From: Brucellaceae bacterium
Lineage (GTDB): Bacteria > Pseudomonadota > Alphaproteobacteria > Rhizobiales > Rhizobiaceae
Length of the DNA stretch: 64,000 nucleotides
Direction of reading: 5' to 3'
Assembly: GCA_020637755.1 (NCBI GenBank)
Contig: JACKJW010000001.1
Location: 124,001 to 188,000 of the forward strand
Made by a program: the position numbers and the translations under genes. Within the stretch, counting starts at the first letter, position 1; each line of letters starts with the position of its first letter. The notes below the pieces were generated by a model. It saw only the letters and a list, made by a program, of their open reading frames with translations, ran no database searches and was not told where the DNA came from. Shown here piece after piece: positions 55,867 through 64,000 of the stretch.

Positions 55867-56670
55867 TCATTGGGCGGTCCAGCCCCCGTCGACGGGGAAG
55901 GATGCACCGGTGATGTTGTGGGCGCGCGGATGGCACAGGAAGACCGCCAGCGCGCCGAGTTCGGCGGGATCGGATGTGCGCAGGCTCGGCTGCTTCTCGG
56001 CCAGCAGGCTCGCGATGCCTGCGGCCCGGTCGCCACCATGGGCGGCGGCGCGGGCGGCCACCTGCGGCTCGATGATCGCGGTCTCGGTCCAGCCGGGGCA
56101 AATGCAGTTGACCGTCACCCCGCCGCTCTCGCGCGTGCCGGCCGCCGCATATTCCAGCGCGGCGACCTTGGTCATGCCGACAAGGCCGAACTTGGAAGCG
56201 ACATAGGGTGCCTTGTCCCTCGACGCGACGAGGCCGTGCACGGAGGCGATGTTGATGACGCGGCCATAGCCGCGCGCCGCCATGCCGGGGAGTGCACGGC
56301 GCATGGTGTGAAAGGCGCCCGACAGGTTGACGGCGATGATCGCGTCCCAGAGGTCCGGTGTCACCTCGGCCAGCGGTGCGGTTTTCTGGATGCCGGCATT
56401 GTTGACGAGAATGTCGACCGGGCCGAACGTTCCGGCCGCATCCATCATGGCATCGATGGCGGTGGCATCGCGCATGTCGGCGTCCAGGAAGATCGCTTCC
56501 GGCGCACCGGCGGCCTTGACGGCGGCGACAGCGCTGGCGGCCTCCTCCGGCGTGGCGAGACCGTGGACGGCGACGCGCGCGCCGTCACCGGCCAGTGCCC
56601 TGGCGATGGCAAGGCCGATGCCCTGGACGGACCCGGTGACAAGCGCGGTGCGGCCGGTCAAGGTGCTCAT
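55867..56670 (-). CDS. SDR, probable 3-hydroxybutyrate dehydrogenase
   Basis: A 267-residue classical short-chain dehydrogenase. The NAD motif TGSVQGIGLA is at 12-21, then NNAG, catalytic Ser in NIASVHGLVAS and YVASK with catalytic Tyr and Lys. ICPGWTETAIIEPQVAARA and the late LLAEKQPS segment resemble D-3-hydroxybutyrate dehydrogenases, which oxidise 3-hydroxybutyrate to acetoacetate. Other hydroxy acids are possible. The start overlaps the ligase stop by 4 bp. Confidence 0.82.
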   Translation of the reverse strand: MSTLTGRTALVTGSVQGIGLAIARALAGDGARVAVHGLATPEEAASAVAAVKAAGAPEAIFLDADMRDATAIDAMMDAAGTFGPVDILVNNAGIQKTAPLAEVTPDLWDAIIAVNLSGAFHTMRRALPGMAARGYGRVINIASVHGLVASRDKAPYVASKFGLVGMTKVAALEYAAAGTRESGGVTVNCICPGWTETAIIEPQVAARAAAHGGDRAAGIASLLAEKQPSLRTSDPAELGALAVFLCHPRAHNITGASFPVDGGWTAQ

Positions 56671-58208
56671 ATGCCTTCACTTTCCGTTTCGGGGCGCTCC
56701 AGCGCGGCGCGCAGCTCGGTCTTCAGCACCTTGCCGTAATTGTTCTTCGGCAGGGCTTCGACAAAGCGGTACTGTTTGGGACGCTTGAAGCGGGCGATGG
56801 TATCGCGGCAATGGGCGTCAAGCGCGGCATCGTCGCAGGCCTGCCTGTCACGCGGCACGACGAAGGCGACGACAATCTCGCCCCACTCTGCATCCGGCGC
56901 GCCGATGACCGAAACCTCTGCGACCGACGCATGGGTGAGCAAGGCTTCCTCCACCTCGCGGGGATAGATGTTGGAGCCGCCGGAGATGATGACGTCCTTG
57001 GAGCGGTCCTTCAGCGTCAGGAAGCCGTCTTCGTCAAAGGAACCCATGTCGCCGGTCCACAGCCAGCCATCCTTCAGCGTGGCCGCAGTGCCCTCCGGGT
57101 TGTTCCAGTAGCCAGCCATGACGGCAGCCCCACGCACGAGGATTTCTCCGGTCTCGCCTGCGGGAAGCGCGCGGCCGTCGCCATCGGCGACACGTACTTC
57201 CACGCAGGCCTGCGCGACACCGGTGGAGGCGAGGCGCTCGCGCCAACGGGGATGGGTGCGGTCGGCGACCATGGCACGGGTCATTCCGGTGATGCACATG
57301 GGGCTTTCGCCCTGCCCGTACAGCTGGGCAAAGCGGGGACCGAGCACATCGACGGCCTCGATGATGTCGGCGAGATACATCGGCCCACCGCCATAGACGA
57401 TGGTGCGGATGCCCTCGCCCGTTTCACCGGCCGCCCTGGCGTGGCTTACCAGACGCTTGACCATGGTGGGTGCGGCAAACATGTGGACGCGGCCCAGGGC
57501 CTTGGCGAGCGACAGGATTTCCGCCGGCTCGAAGCCGCCTGACAGCGGCACGCAATGGCGTGCGGCCTTCAGCACATGCTGGACATTGTAGAGCCCGGCA
57601 CCATGGCTGATGGGCGCGGCATAGAGCGTGCAATCGGCTTGATGCGTATCATCCACATTGGCAAAGTAGCCGAGCACCATGGCCTGGATGTTGGCATGGG
57701 TGATCATGACGCCCTTGGGCTTGCCGGTGGTACCGGAAGTGTAGAAGAGCCAGGCGAGATCATCGGGCGCACGCTCCACCGGCTCCTCCAGCGCGGGACC
57801 GGTACGCATGGCATCAAAGGCCTCACCCTCCAGGCCGATCAGCCTGGCTTCCGGCAGGATGGACGCCAGCTCTTCACCGGCCTTGGCGGTGACGAAGCAT
57901 AGCGTCGCGCCAGCGTCGCCGACGATCCAAGCGGCTTCGCGCGGGTGCAGCTTGGCGTTGACCGGCACGACGGCAGCGCCCGCCAGCCAGACGCCCCACA
58001 TGGCTTCCAGATATTCGGTGCAATTGGCGGCGAAAAGGGCGACGCGGTCACCTGGTGCCACACCATGACGAGAGACGAGCGCGGCGGCGATGGCGCCCGC
58101 GCGCTGCGCAAATCCTGCGTAATCGGCATCCACCGCCGTGCCTTTCAGCAGCGCGGGTGCATGCGGATACAGGGCCGCAGCTCTGACCAGCCAGTGGGCC
58201 AGATTCAT
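56667..58208 (-). CDS. AMP-forming acyl/aryl-CoA ligase
   Basis: A 513-residue adenylate-forming enzyme that activates a carboxylic acid with ATP and CoA. It has the AMP-binding signature YTSGTTGKPKGVMITH (about 185-200), the A5-type QLYGQGESPMC, the hinge TGDMGSFDEDGFLTLKDRSKDVIISGG and the catalytic Lys near the C-terminus in LPKNNYGKVLKTEL. The substrate cannot be named (fatty, aryl or hydroxy acid). It is the first gene of a minus-strand operon running to the hydrolase and is divergent from the PAS-LuxR regulator (119 bp). Confidence 0.9.
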   Translation of the reverse strand: MNLAHWLVRAAALYPHAPALLKGTAVDADYAGFAQRAGAIAAALVSRHGVAPGDRVALFAANCTEYLEAMWGVWLAGAAVVPVNAKLHPREAAWIVGDAGATLCFVTAKAGEELASILPEARLIGLEGEAFDAMRTGPALEEPVERAPDDLAWLFYTSGTTGKPKGVMITHANIQAMVLGYFANVDDTHQADCTLYAAPISHGAGLYNVQHVLKAARHCVPLSGGFEPAEILSLAKALGRVHMFAAPTMVKRLVSHARAAGETGEGIRTIVYGGGPMYLADIIEAVDVLGPRFAQLYGQGESPMCITGMTRAMVADRTHPRWRERLASTGVAQACVEVRVADGDGRALPAGETGEILVRGAAVMAGYWNNPEGTAATLKDGWLWTGDMGSFDEDGFLTLKDRSKDVIISGGSNIYPREVEEALLTHASVAEVSVIGAPDAEWGEIVVAFVVPRDRQACDDAALDAHCRDTIARFKRPKQYRFVEALPKNNYGKVLKTELRAALERPETESEGI

Positions 58209-58327
58209 CTTCGGTATCCTCCCGGTCCCGGCGCAGGGGTGCTCCCAAACCCTGTTTTCGATTGCGCCGCTTTGTGCCAGATACTATCAACCAAAGACTT
58301 ATAAGCGCCAATATCGTAGAACTACGC

Positions 58328-58897
58328 ATGGCAGATGAGCAAAACCACGCAGACTTGGACAGGCTGGCTTTCGAGGCGGCCCCTGTCGGCATCGTGATGA
58401 CGGAAAATCGGGTGATCGTGGCCTGCAACCCGGCCTTTGCAGCCATGTTCGGCTACAAGCGGGAACAATTGCTCAACCAGTCCTTCGCGATCCTCTACCC
58501 CTCCTTCGAGGAATTCGTGGCGATCCGCGAGGTGGGCGTGAAGCCGTTGCGCGAGACGGGCCGCTACTCCGACGAGCGCATCATGGCGCGCGCCGACGGG
58601 TCGAATTTCTGGTGCCGGGTGCGCGGGCGCACGCTGACCGAGGATGGCGATCCGCTGGCCAAGGCCGTGTGGAGCTTTGCCGACCTTTCGCACGAGCGGC
58701 CGGTGGCCAAACTGTCCACCCGCGAGCGGCAGATCGTGATGCATCTGGGCGAAGGGCGTACGTCCAAGGAGATCGCCCGCCTGCTCGACATTTCCCCGCG
58801 CACGGTGGAGACCTACCGCGCCAAGCTGCTCAAGAAATTCTGTGCGGGCAATGTGGCCGAACTGCTCAGCCACCTCGGCGGCATGCCTGAGGGGTGA
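58328..58897 (+). CDS. PAS domain-LuxR type transcriptional regulator
   Basis: A 189-residue regulator. A single PAS domain (about 12-120, with MTENRVIVACNPAFAAMFGYKREQL, split here over its first strands, and ARADGSNFWCRVRGR) is joined to a LuxR/GerE helix-turn-helix (about 128-185: LSTRERQIVMHLGEGRTSKEIA, then SPRTVETYRAKLLKKF). No receiver domain is present, so it probably senses a small ligand through PAS. It is divergent from the ligase operon and probably regulates it. The ATG at 58328 is chosen by the PAS boundary. Confidence 0.88.
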   Translation: MADEQNHADLDRLAFEAAPVGIVMTENRVIVACNPAFAAMFGYKREQLLNQSFAILYPSFEEFVAIREVGVKPLRETGRYSDERIMARADGSNFWCRVRGRTLTEDGDPLAKAVWSFADLSHERPVAKLSTRERQIVMHLGEGRTSKEIARLLDISPRTVETYRAKLLKKFCAGNVAELLSHLGGMPEG

Positions 58898-58921
58898 GGT
58901 GACCGGTTGTGGCAATCGCCC

Positions 58922-61162
58922 TCACCGCCCCAGCAATACATCCATGATCGAGCCGGATTTCTGCCGTTCGCCGACGCCGACCTTCGGGACCGGGCGGATG
59001 GAGGCGGTGGTGTCCTGCCCTGCGCTCTGGCGGATGGCGCGTTTGACGGTGTTTTCAGCCGGTGCATTGCCGACCCTGGCCACGGGACGCGGCACCGGGG
59101 CGACGGACACGCTTTCCGCCGGGCGCGGCATGGATGATGGCAAAGGCGGTGTGGCGGCGGGCGCGTTGCCGGGCAATGGGGCGGGCGGTGTCATGCCCGG
59201 CTTCCACATCCCTCGCAGAGGCGCAACCGGCAGACCTTCATGGGCGGCAGCCATGAAGGTGCGCCAGGCTTCCGCCGGAAGCATGCCGCCGGTAACGCCC
59301 TTCATGAAGGCGCCGTCATCATTGCCAAACCAGACGCCGGTCACCAGGTTTGACGTGTAGCCGATGAACCAGGCGTCGCGAGAATTCTGCGTGGTGCCGG
59401 TCTTGCCGGCGGCGGGCCATCCAAAATCAGCTTTCTTTGCTGTGCCATCCTCCACCACGCCGCTCAGCATGGTGTTCATCATGGCGGCGATGTCCTCGCG
59501 GATCACGCGCGGGGCGGTCTGCTGGTGCTCATAGACCACCTTGCCCTTCATGGTCGTCACGCGGCGGATGAAGTGGATGTCCGGGCGGTAGCCACCATTG
59601 ACGAAGGGTACATAGGCGGCCGTCAGTTCCAGCGGCGTGACTTCCGAGGTGCCGAGCGCGATGGAGGCGTTGACCGTCAGGTCACTCTCGATGCCCATGC
59701 GGTGGGCCACTTCCGCCACCGTCTTCGGCCCGACTTCCTGTGCCAGCTGGGCCGAGACCGAGTTCAGCGATTTCTTCAGCGCGGTCGTCAGTGTGACCTT
59801 GCCGTAGTACTTGCCCTTGAAGTTTTCCGGCGTCCATTTGCCGATGCGAATGGGCGCGTCGTTGCGAACACTGTCGGGTGTGCGCCCGGCTTCGAGTGCT
59901 GCCAGATAGACGAAGGGCTTGAAGGTGGAACCCGGCTGGCGGCGGGCTTCCGAGGCCCGGTCGAACTGCGAATTGGCATAGTCATAGCCGCCGACCATGG
60001 CGCGTACCGCGCCCGAGCCGTCGATGGAGACCAGCGCGCCCTGGCTGACATTGAGCTTGCCGCCCTTGGCGGCGATCAGGTCCCGGATGGAGTTTTCTGC
60101 CAGTTTCTGCAGCGTCAGGTCGAGCGTGGTGTCGACGACCACGTCTTCCTTCACGTCGCCGATGAGGCCGGGAAGTTCTTCCATGATGCGGTCGGCGACG
60201 TAGTTCTCCGAACCGGTCCAGTAGGCTGCGGCGCGCGTGGCGGGCGCCTTCATGGCGAGCGAAAATTCCGTATCGCCAATCATGCCCTGTTCGCGCATGG
60301 CGGCAATGACGAGCTTGGCGCGGTCGCCAGCCGCCTTCGGGTCACGGGCGGGCGAAAGGCGCGAGGGGGCCTTCAGCAGGCCCGCAAGCAGCGCAGCCTC
60401 CGACAGCGAGACATCACGAGCGGGCTTGCCGAAATAGCGGCGCGAGGCCGCCTCCACACCGTAGGCACCCGAGCCGAAATAGACCCGATTGAGATACATG
60501 GTGAGGATCTGTTCCTTGCTGTGCTTCTGCTCCAGCCAGAGCGCCAGCAGCACTTCCTGTACCTTGCGCTCCAGCGTGCGGGCGGGCGTTAGGAACATGT
60601 TCTTGGCCAGCTGCTGGGTCAGCGTGGAGCCGCCCTGATGCATGCGGCCCTTGAGCAGGTTGGACCCCATGGCGCGCGCCAGGCCAACGGGATCGATACC
60701 GAAGTGGGAATGGAAGCGGCGGTCCTCGATGGCGATCACCGCCTGCGGGATATAGGGCGACATTTCATGCAGGCCGACGGCCTCGCCGCCGGTCATGCCG
60801 CGATTGCCGATCAGTTTGCCATCGACGGAGACGATCTTGACGTTGGGCGGACGGGCGGGAACTTCCCAGGTGGTGGCCGACGGCATCTTTGCGCCATAGA
60901 AGGCGACAATGCCGGCCAGCCCGATACCGCCCCAGATGGCCAGGATGAGCGACCAGTAGAGTGCGCCACGGATGAGGCCAAAGAAGCCGAGCCGCTGGCG
61001 CGAAGTCCTGGCCTTGCGCGCCGAACCCGCCTTGCGCTTGCCGGGCGCCCTTTTGGCAGGCTTGCGCGGCTGCACGACACGGTCGTCTGCCGAAACGGCC
61101 ATGGCGCGGCCATCTGCCGGCGCATCGAAAGTGGGTTCGATCCGCTTCTTTCCCCGTGCCAT
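58922..61162 (-). CDS. class A penicillin-binding protein (transglycosylase-transpeptidase)
   Basis: A 746-residue bifunctional peptidoglycan synthase. A basic N-terminal tail (about 1-58) and one membrane anchor (about 60-90) are followed by the GT51 domain with catalytic Glu146 in AIEDRRFHSHFGID and GGSTLTQQLAKN. The transpeptidase has SxxK in RQPGSTFKPF, SxN in KKSLNSVSA and KTG in AGKTGTTQNSRDAWF. A proline/alanine-rich tail closes the protein. The length and order fit the PBP1-type proteins of rhizobia; which paralogue this is cannot be said. Confidence 0.94.
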   Translation of the reverse strand: MARGKKRIEPTFDAPADGRAMAVSADDRVVQPRKPAKRAPGKRKAGSARKARTSRQRLGFFGLIRGALYWSLILAIWGGIGLAGIVAFYGAKMPSATTWEVPARPPNVKIVSVDGKLIGNRGMTGGEAVGLHEMSPYIPQAVIAIEDRRFHSHFGIDPVGLARAMGSNLLKGRMHQGGSTLTQQLAKNMFLTPARTLERKVQEVLLALWLEQKHSKEQILTMYLNRVYFGSGAYGVEAASRRYFGKPARDVSLSEAALLAGLLKAPSRLSPARDPKAAGDRAKLVIAAMREQGMIGDTEFSLAMKAPATRAAAYWTGSENYVADRIMEELPGLIGDVKEDVVVDTTLDLTLQKLAENSIRDLIAAKGGKLNVSQGALVSIDGSGAVRAMVGGYDYANSQFDRASEARRQPGSTFKPFVYLAALEAGRTPDSVRNDAPIRIGKWTPENFKGKYYGKVTLTTALKKSLNSVSAQLAQEVGPKTVAEVAHRMGIESDLTVNASIALGTSEVTPLELTAAYVPFVNGGYRPDIHFIRRVTTMKGKVVYEHQQTAPRVIREDIAAMMNTMLSGVVEDGTAKKADFGWPAAGKTGTTQNSRDAWFIGYTSNLVTGVWFGNDDGAFMKGVTGGMLPAEAWRTFMAAAHEGLPVAPLRGMWKPGMTPPAPLPGNAPAATPPLPSSMPRPAESVSVAPVPRPVARVGNAPAENTVKRAIRQSAGQDTTASIRPVPKVGVGERQKSGSIMDVLLGR

Positions 61163-61285
61163 GCCTTCCCGCCTTGCCTGATTTCACATCGTGCCCGGCC
61201 TGGAGACTAAATGCGGCGGTTTAAGGGGGTGTTAAGCGCGTGGTAAGCGAAGCCCTGAGGAACTGTTTAAAATCTGCTCAATCCC

Positions 61286-61903
61286 TCAGCTATGGGCGAA
61301 AATGTCCGCCTCCGGCCAGCCATCCAGGTCAAGGCGGGCGCGCATCGGCAGGAACCGGAAACAGGCTTCGGCCATCTCCGTGCGCCCTTCGCGCTCCAGC
61401 CGCCCGGCCAGCGTATCGCGCAGGCGATGCAGATAGAGGACGTCGGAGGCGGCATATTCGAGCTGGGCGGGTGACAGCTCATCGGCTGCCCAGTCGCTCG
61501 ACTGCTGCTGCTTGGAGAGCTGGATGTCGAGCAATTCGTTGCAGATGTCCTTCAGCCCGTGGCGATCAGTGTAGGTGCGGGTGAGCCGCGAGGCGATCTT
61601 GGTGCAGAAGACCGGATTGGCCCGCACCCCGAAGGCATGTTCCATGACCGCAATGTCGAAGCGGCCGAAATGGAAGATCTTCTCGATCGCCGGATCGGCC
61701 AGCAACGCTTCGATGTTGGGCGCGGACGTCTGGCCCTTCGCAATCTGCACCACGTCCGCCGTGCCGTCGCCCGGCGACAGCTGGACCACGCAGAGCCGGT
61801 CGCGCTGCGGCACAAGGCCCAGCGTCTCAGTGTCGATGGCCACTGCCTTGACCCGGTAGTTGTCGAGGTTGGGCAGGTCGCCCTTGTGCGCGCGGATGGT
61901 CAT
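61286..61903 (-). CDS. RNase D-like 3'-5' exonuclease
   Basis: A 205-residue DEDDy exonuclease. Exo I is AIDTETLG (Asp24, Glu26), Exo II lies in FHFGRFDIAVM, and Exo III is YAASDVLYLHRL with the catalytic Tyr. It corresponds to the catalytic part of RNase D without HRDC domains, a common short form in alphaproteobacteria, and probably trims tRNA or other RNA 3' ends. The M20 peptidase gene ends 30 bp upstream on the same strand. Confidence 0.92.
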   Translation of the reverse strand: MTIRAHKGDLPNLDNYRVKAVAIDTETLGLVPQRDRLCVVQLSPGDGTADVVQIAKGQTSAPNIEALLADPAIEKIFHFGRFDIAVMEHAFGVRANPVFCTKIASRLTRTYTDRHGLKDICNELLDIQLSKQQQSSDWAADELSPAQLEYAASDVLYLHRLRDTLAGRLEREGRTEMAEACFRFLPMRARLDLDGWPEADIFAHS

Positions 61904-61933
61904 GCAGCAGGTCCTCCGGTTCAGTCGTTCAGA

Positions 61934-63331
61934 TCAGGATTGGCGGGCATCGGCCAGCGCGGCCAGGATGCGCGCCCAGGACCGCTGGCCCTTGTGGAAC
62001 GAGGTCAGCTCGTATTTTTCGTTGGGCGAATGGATGCGGTCATCGGCCAGGCCGAAGCCGACGAGGAGCGACTCCATGCCGAGCATGCGCTGGAAATCGC
62101 CGACAATCGGGATCGATCCGCCCATCGCGATCATGACGGCGGGCTTGTCCCACTCGTCCGAGAGCGCGCCCCTGGCGGTGTTCAGCAGCGGGCTGTCATA
62201 GGGGAGCTGGATGGCGGGTGAGCCGCCATGTTCATGGAATTCCACCGAGCAATCGGCCGGGATGCGGGCACGCACGAAATCGCGAAAGGCCTGGCGGATT
62301 TTGGCCGGCTCCTGATCGTGCACGAGACGGAAGGACAGTTTCGCGGAGGCTTCCGCCGCAATCACGGTCTTGAAGCCCTCACCGGTATAGCCGCCCCAGA
62401 TGCCGTTGATCTCGGCGGTGGGCCGTGCCCAGATCAATTCCAGGATCGAGCGCCCGCTCTCGCCGGCGGGTTCCGACAGGCCGACCGGCCCGAGGAACTT
62501 GTCCGCCGTCTCGCCAAGGCCTTCCCAGATGTCAAGGATTTCAGGCGGGGTCTCGTGCACTCCGTCATAGAAGCCGGGAATGGTGACGCGGCCCGCGGCA
62601 TCATGCAGGTCGGCCAGCACGCGCGACAGGATGCGGATCGGGTTGGCGGCCGCACCACCGTAATAGCCCGAATGCAGGTCGCGGCTGGCCGCCTTCACCG
62701 TGACCTCCTCGCCGACGAGCCCGCGCAGGCCCGCCGAGATGGCAGGTGTCTCCGCGTCCCACATGTTGGTATCGCAGACGAGGGCGAAATCCGCCTTCAA
62801 TTCCTCTGCATTGGCCTCGATGAAGGGTTTCAGCGAGGGCGAACCGCTCTCCTCCTCACCTTCGAACAGGATGGTGACGCGGCAGGGCAGCGCGCCGGTC
62901 TCGCTTTTCCACGAGCGGCAGGCTTCCACGAAGGTCATCAGCTGGCCCTTGTCATCGGCCGATCCGCGCCCGGTGATGACCTTGCGGCCACTTTCCTCGC
63001 CAATGCCCGGATCAAAGGGATCAGAGGTCCAGAGATTCAACGGATCGACCGGTTGAACGTCATAGTGGCCATAGAAGAGGACATGGGGGGCATCGGGCGT
63101 CGCACCCGCATGATGGGCGACGACCATGGGATGGCCCGGCGTGTCGCGCACAGAGGCCTCGAAGCCGATGGCGCGAAGATCGGCGACCAGCCACTCGGCC
63201 GCCGCGCGGCAATCGCCCGCATAGGCCGGGTCGGTCGAGATCGACTTGATGCGCAGCAGTCCGAACAGGTGCTCCAGCGACCCGTCGAGGCGGGCGTCGA
63301 TATCGTCCAGCACGCGGTCGATGGCGTTCAT
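61934..63331 (-). CDS. M20 family metallopeptidase (dipeptidase-like)
   Basis: A 465-residue di-zinc peptidase of the M20 family. Metal ligands and catalytic residues are visible in FYGHYDVQP (His, Asp), GRGSADDKGQ (bridging Asp), FEGEEESGS (general base and ligand Glu), LVCDTNM (Asp) and the final RIHSPNEKY (His). A dimerisation domain lies between about 200 and 330 (DLHSGYYGGAAANP). The start MNAIDRVL at 63331 is chosen over an upstream in-frame ATG. It may be a cytosolic dipeptidase or act on N-acyl amino acids. Confidence 0.92.
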   Translation of the reverse strand: MNAIDRVLDDIDARLDGSLEHLFGLLRIKSISTDPAYAGDCRAAAEWLVADLRAIGFEASVRDTPGHPMVVAHHAGATPDAPHVLFYGHYDVQPVDPLNLWTSDPFDPGIGEESGRKVITGRGSADDKGQLMTFVEACRSWKSETGALPCRVTILFEGEEESGSPSLKPFIEANAEELKADFALVCDTNMWDAETPAISAGLRGLVGEEVTVKAASRDLHSGYYGGAAANPIRILSRVLADLHDAAGRVTIPGFYDGVHETPPEILDIWEGLGETADKFLGPVGLSEPAGESGRSILELIWARPTAEINGIWGGYTGEGFKTVIAAEASAKLSFRLVHDQEPAKIRQAFRDFVRARIPADCSVEFHEHGGSPAIQLPYDSPLLNTARGALSDEWDKPAVMIAMGGSIPIVGDFQRMLGMESLLVGFGLADDRIHSPNEKYELTSFHKGQRSWARILAALADARQS

Positions 63332-63404
63332 GGTCTTGGTCTCCGGCAAATCACAGGGGGCGAGACTACTGTCTTGGCAGGAAAGGCGGAAGGCGGGAGC
63401 GGGC

Positions 63405-63450
63405 AAAAAAGAACCGCCGTGGCGGAGGGGGATACCACGGCGGTCTTTTT
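63405..63450. terminator. bidirectional terminator upstream of the M20 gene
   Basis: ACCGCCGTGG (63413-63422) pairs with 63435-63444. CTTTTT follows on the plus strand and TTCTTTTTTG on the minus strand. No protein gene ends into it on either strand, so it most likely ends a small RNA transcribed from the minus strand. Confidence 0.8.
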
Positions 63451-63560
63451 CAATCCGGCAGCTTCCCGAGAGGGGGATAGGGATGCTGCCCCAATGTCCG
63501 GATCAGGCGGGGGACGGGGCCTTTGATCGCGGACGCGGCATTTTCGCTTGCCGATGACAA
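63405..63560 (-). ncRNA. putative trans-acting small RNA between polA and the M20 gene (alpha-r7-like)
   Basis: On the minus strand an 11-bp stem with one mismatch (63457-63467 with 63480-63490) is followed by the terminator hairpin ending at 63405. Both loops expose UAUCCCCCUC, a C-rich anti-Shine-Dalgarno-like motif, as seen in several rhizobial sRNA families. As I recall, the alpha-r7 sRNA of Sinorhizobium meliloti (Smr7C) also lies next to polA. The 5' end is not determined; I see no clear promoter, and 63560 is a guess. The rest of the 356-bp gap (to 63687) holds no recognisable gene. Confidence 0.6.
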
Positions 63561-63687
63561 GCATTTGGGAACCGGAAAAAGGCAAAACAAGGGCACGAAG
63601 ATTAAATCTGTGTAACGGAAGCGTGAGCCGGCCGCCGGGGCAAATCGCCGTGGACGCGGAAGCGGGCCTTGGTTAATCCTGTCACCC

Positions 63688-64000
63688 ATGAAAAACGGTG
63701 ATCATCTCTTCCTCGTCGACGGCTCGGCCTACATCTTCCGCGCCTATCACGCCCTGCCCCCGCTGACACGAAAATCCGACGGTTTGCCCGTCGGCGCCGT
63801 GTCGGGCTTCTGCAACATGCTGTGGAAGCTGCTGCGCCAGGCGCGTGACACATCGGTCGGCGTGACTCCTACCCATTTCGCGGTGATCTTCGACTATTCC
63901 TCCAAGACATTCCGCAATGAAATGTATCCCGAATACAAGGCGAACCGCTCCGCCCCGCCGGAGGATCTCGTGCCACAGTTCGGGCTGATCCGGCAGGCGA
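63688..64000 (+). CDS. polA: DNA polymerase I, N-terminal part (3' end outside window)
   Basis: The first 104 codons of PolA, in the 5'-3' exonuclease domain: LFLVDGSAYIFRAYHALPP at the N-terminus (metal-binding Asp), AVSGFCNMLWKLL, and FAVIFDYSSKTFRNEMYPEYKANR, the conserved arch/basic region. The gene runs off the window end. The start is the ATG at 63688. It removes primers and fills gaps in replication and repair. The region upstream contains the putative small RNA on the other strand. Confidence 0.95.
   Translation, partial: MKNGDHLFLVDGSAYIFRAYHALPPLTRKSDGLPVGAVSGFCNMLWKLLRQARDTSVGVTPTHFAVIFDYSSKTFRNEMYPEYKANRSAPPEDLVPQFGLIRQA

Overview
The window looks like a chromosomal stretch of an alphaproteobacterium of the order Hyphomicrobiales, close to the Rhizobiaceae/Phyllobacteriaceae. 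It is GC-rich (roughly 63-65% by eye). Typical of that group are the aroA-cmk-rpsA block, an FYDLN-type acidic protein beside tRNA-Ala, the gbpR/chvE/gguAB sugar locus known from Agrobacterium, a CP4-like class II EPSP synthase, and the DUF2849-cysI-cysH-DUF934 sulfate block. I cannot fix the genus. I see no phage, transposase, integrase or CRISPR array.

Layout. 1-3181: end of addA, trxA, and comM on the other strand. 3423-6891: a three-gene membrane glycosylation cassette (GT2, GtrA, GT-C). 6905-10321: gshB, a single-domain response regulator, a GGDEF-EAL protein and rlpA. 10551-15141: rpsA, cmk and aroA on the minus strand, then the FYDLN gene. 15302-15606: tRNA-Ala(GGC) followed by a tandem array of its own 3' half. 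15643-17547: an accessory LysR/methyltransferase pair. 17638-31338: gbpR and a 12-gene run for uptake and oxidative breakdown of galactose and arabinose. 31539-34094: purU, then an arsR-arsC-aqpS arsenic operon. 34231-44300: housekeeping genes (NDUFA9-like, TauE, uppP, GST, queG, mepA, ABC exporter, dapB, gpmA). 44357-46481: tRNA-Leu(CAG), a crotonase and an EamA transporter. 46448-49719: sulfate/sulfite reduction genes, with a damaged-looking cysH. 49975-58897: a Liv-type ABC importer joined to an acyl-CoA ligase, an SDR and a hydrolase, with a divergent PAS-LuxR regulator. 58922-64000: a class A PBP, RNase D, an M20 peptidase, a likely small RNA and the start of polA.

How the genes work together. 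The sugar locus imports aldoses through ChvE-GguAB. An epimerase, a dehydrogenase, a lactonase and an IlvD-type dehydratase then act in series. Two outlets follow: DgoK/DgoA for the galactose-derived C6 acid (pyruvate plus glyceraldehyde 3-phosphate), and a KDA dehydratase plus KGSADH for the arabinose-derived C5 acid (2-oxoglutarate). The ars genes reduce arsenate and let arsenite leave through a channel instead of a pump. The Liv operon resembles an uptake-and-activation pathway for an unidentified carboxylic acid or ester.

Most worth a second look: the tRNA-Ala 3'-half array, the three compensating indels in cysH, the polA-adjacent small RNA with two C-rich loops, the Liv/ligase operon, the GtrABC-like cassette and the channel-based arsenic operon. 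All family assignments rest on reading motifs by eye; no database search was possible.
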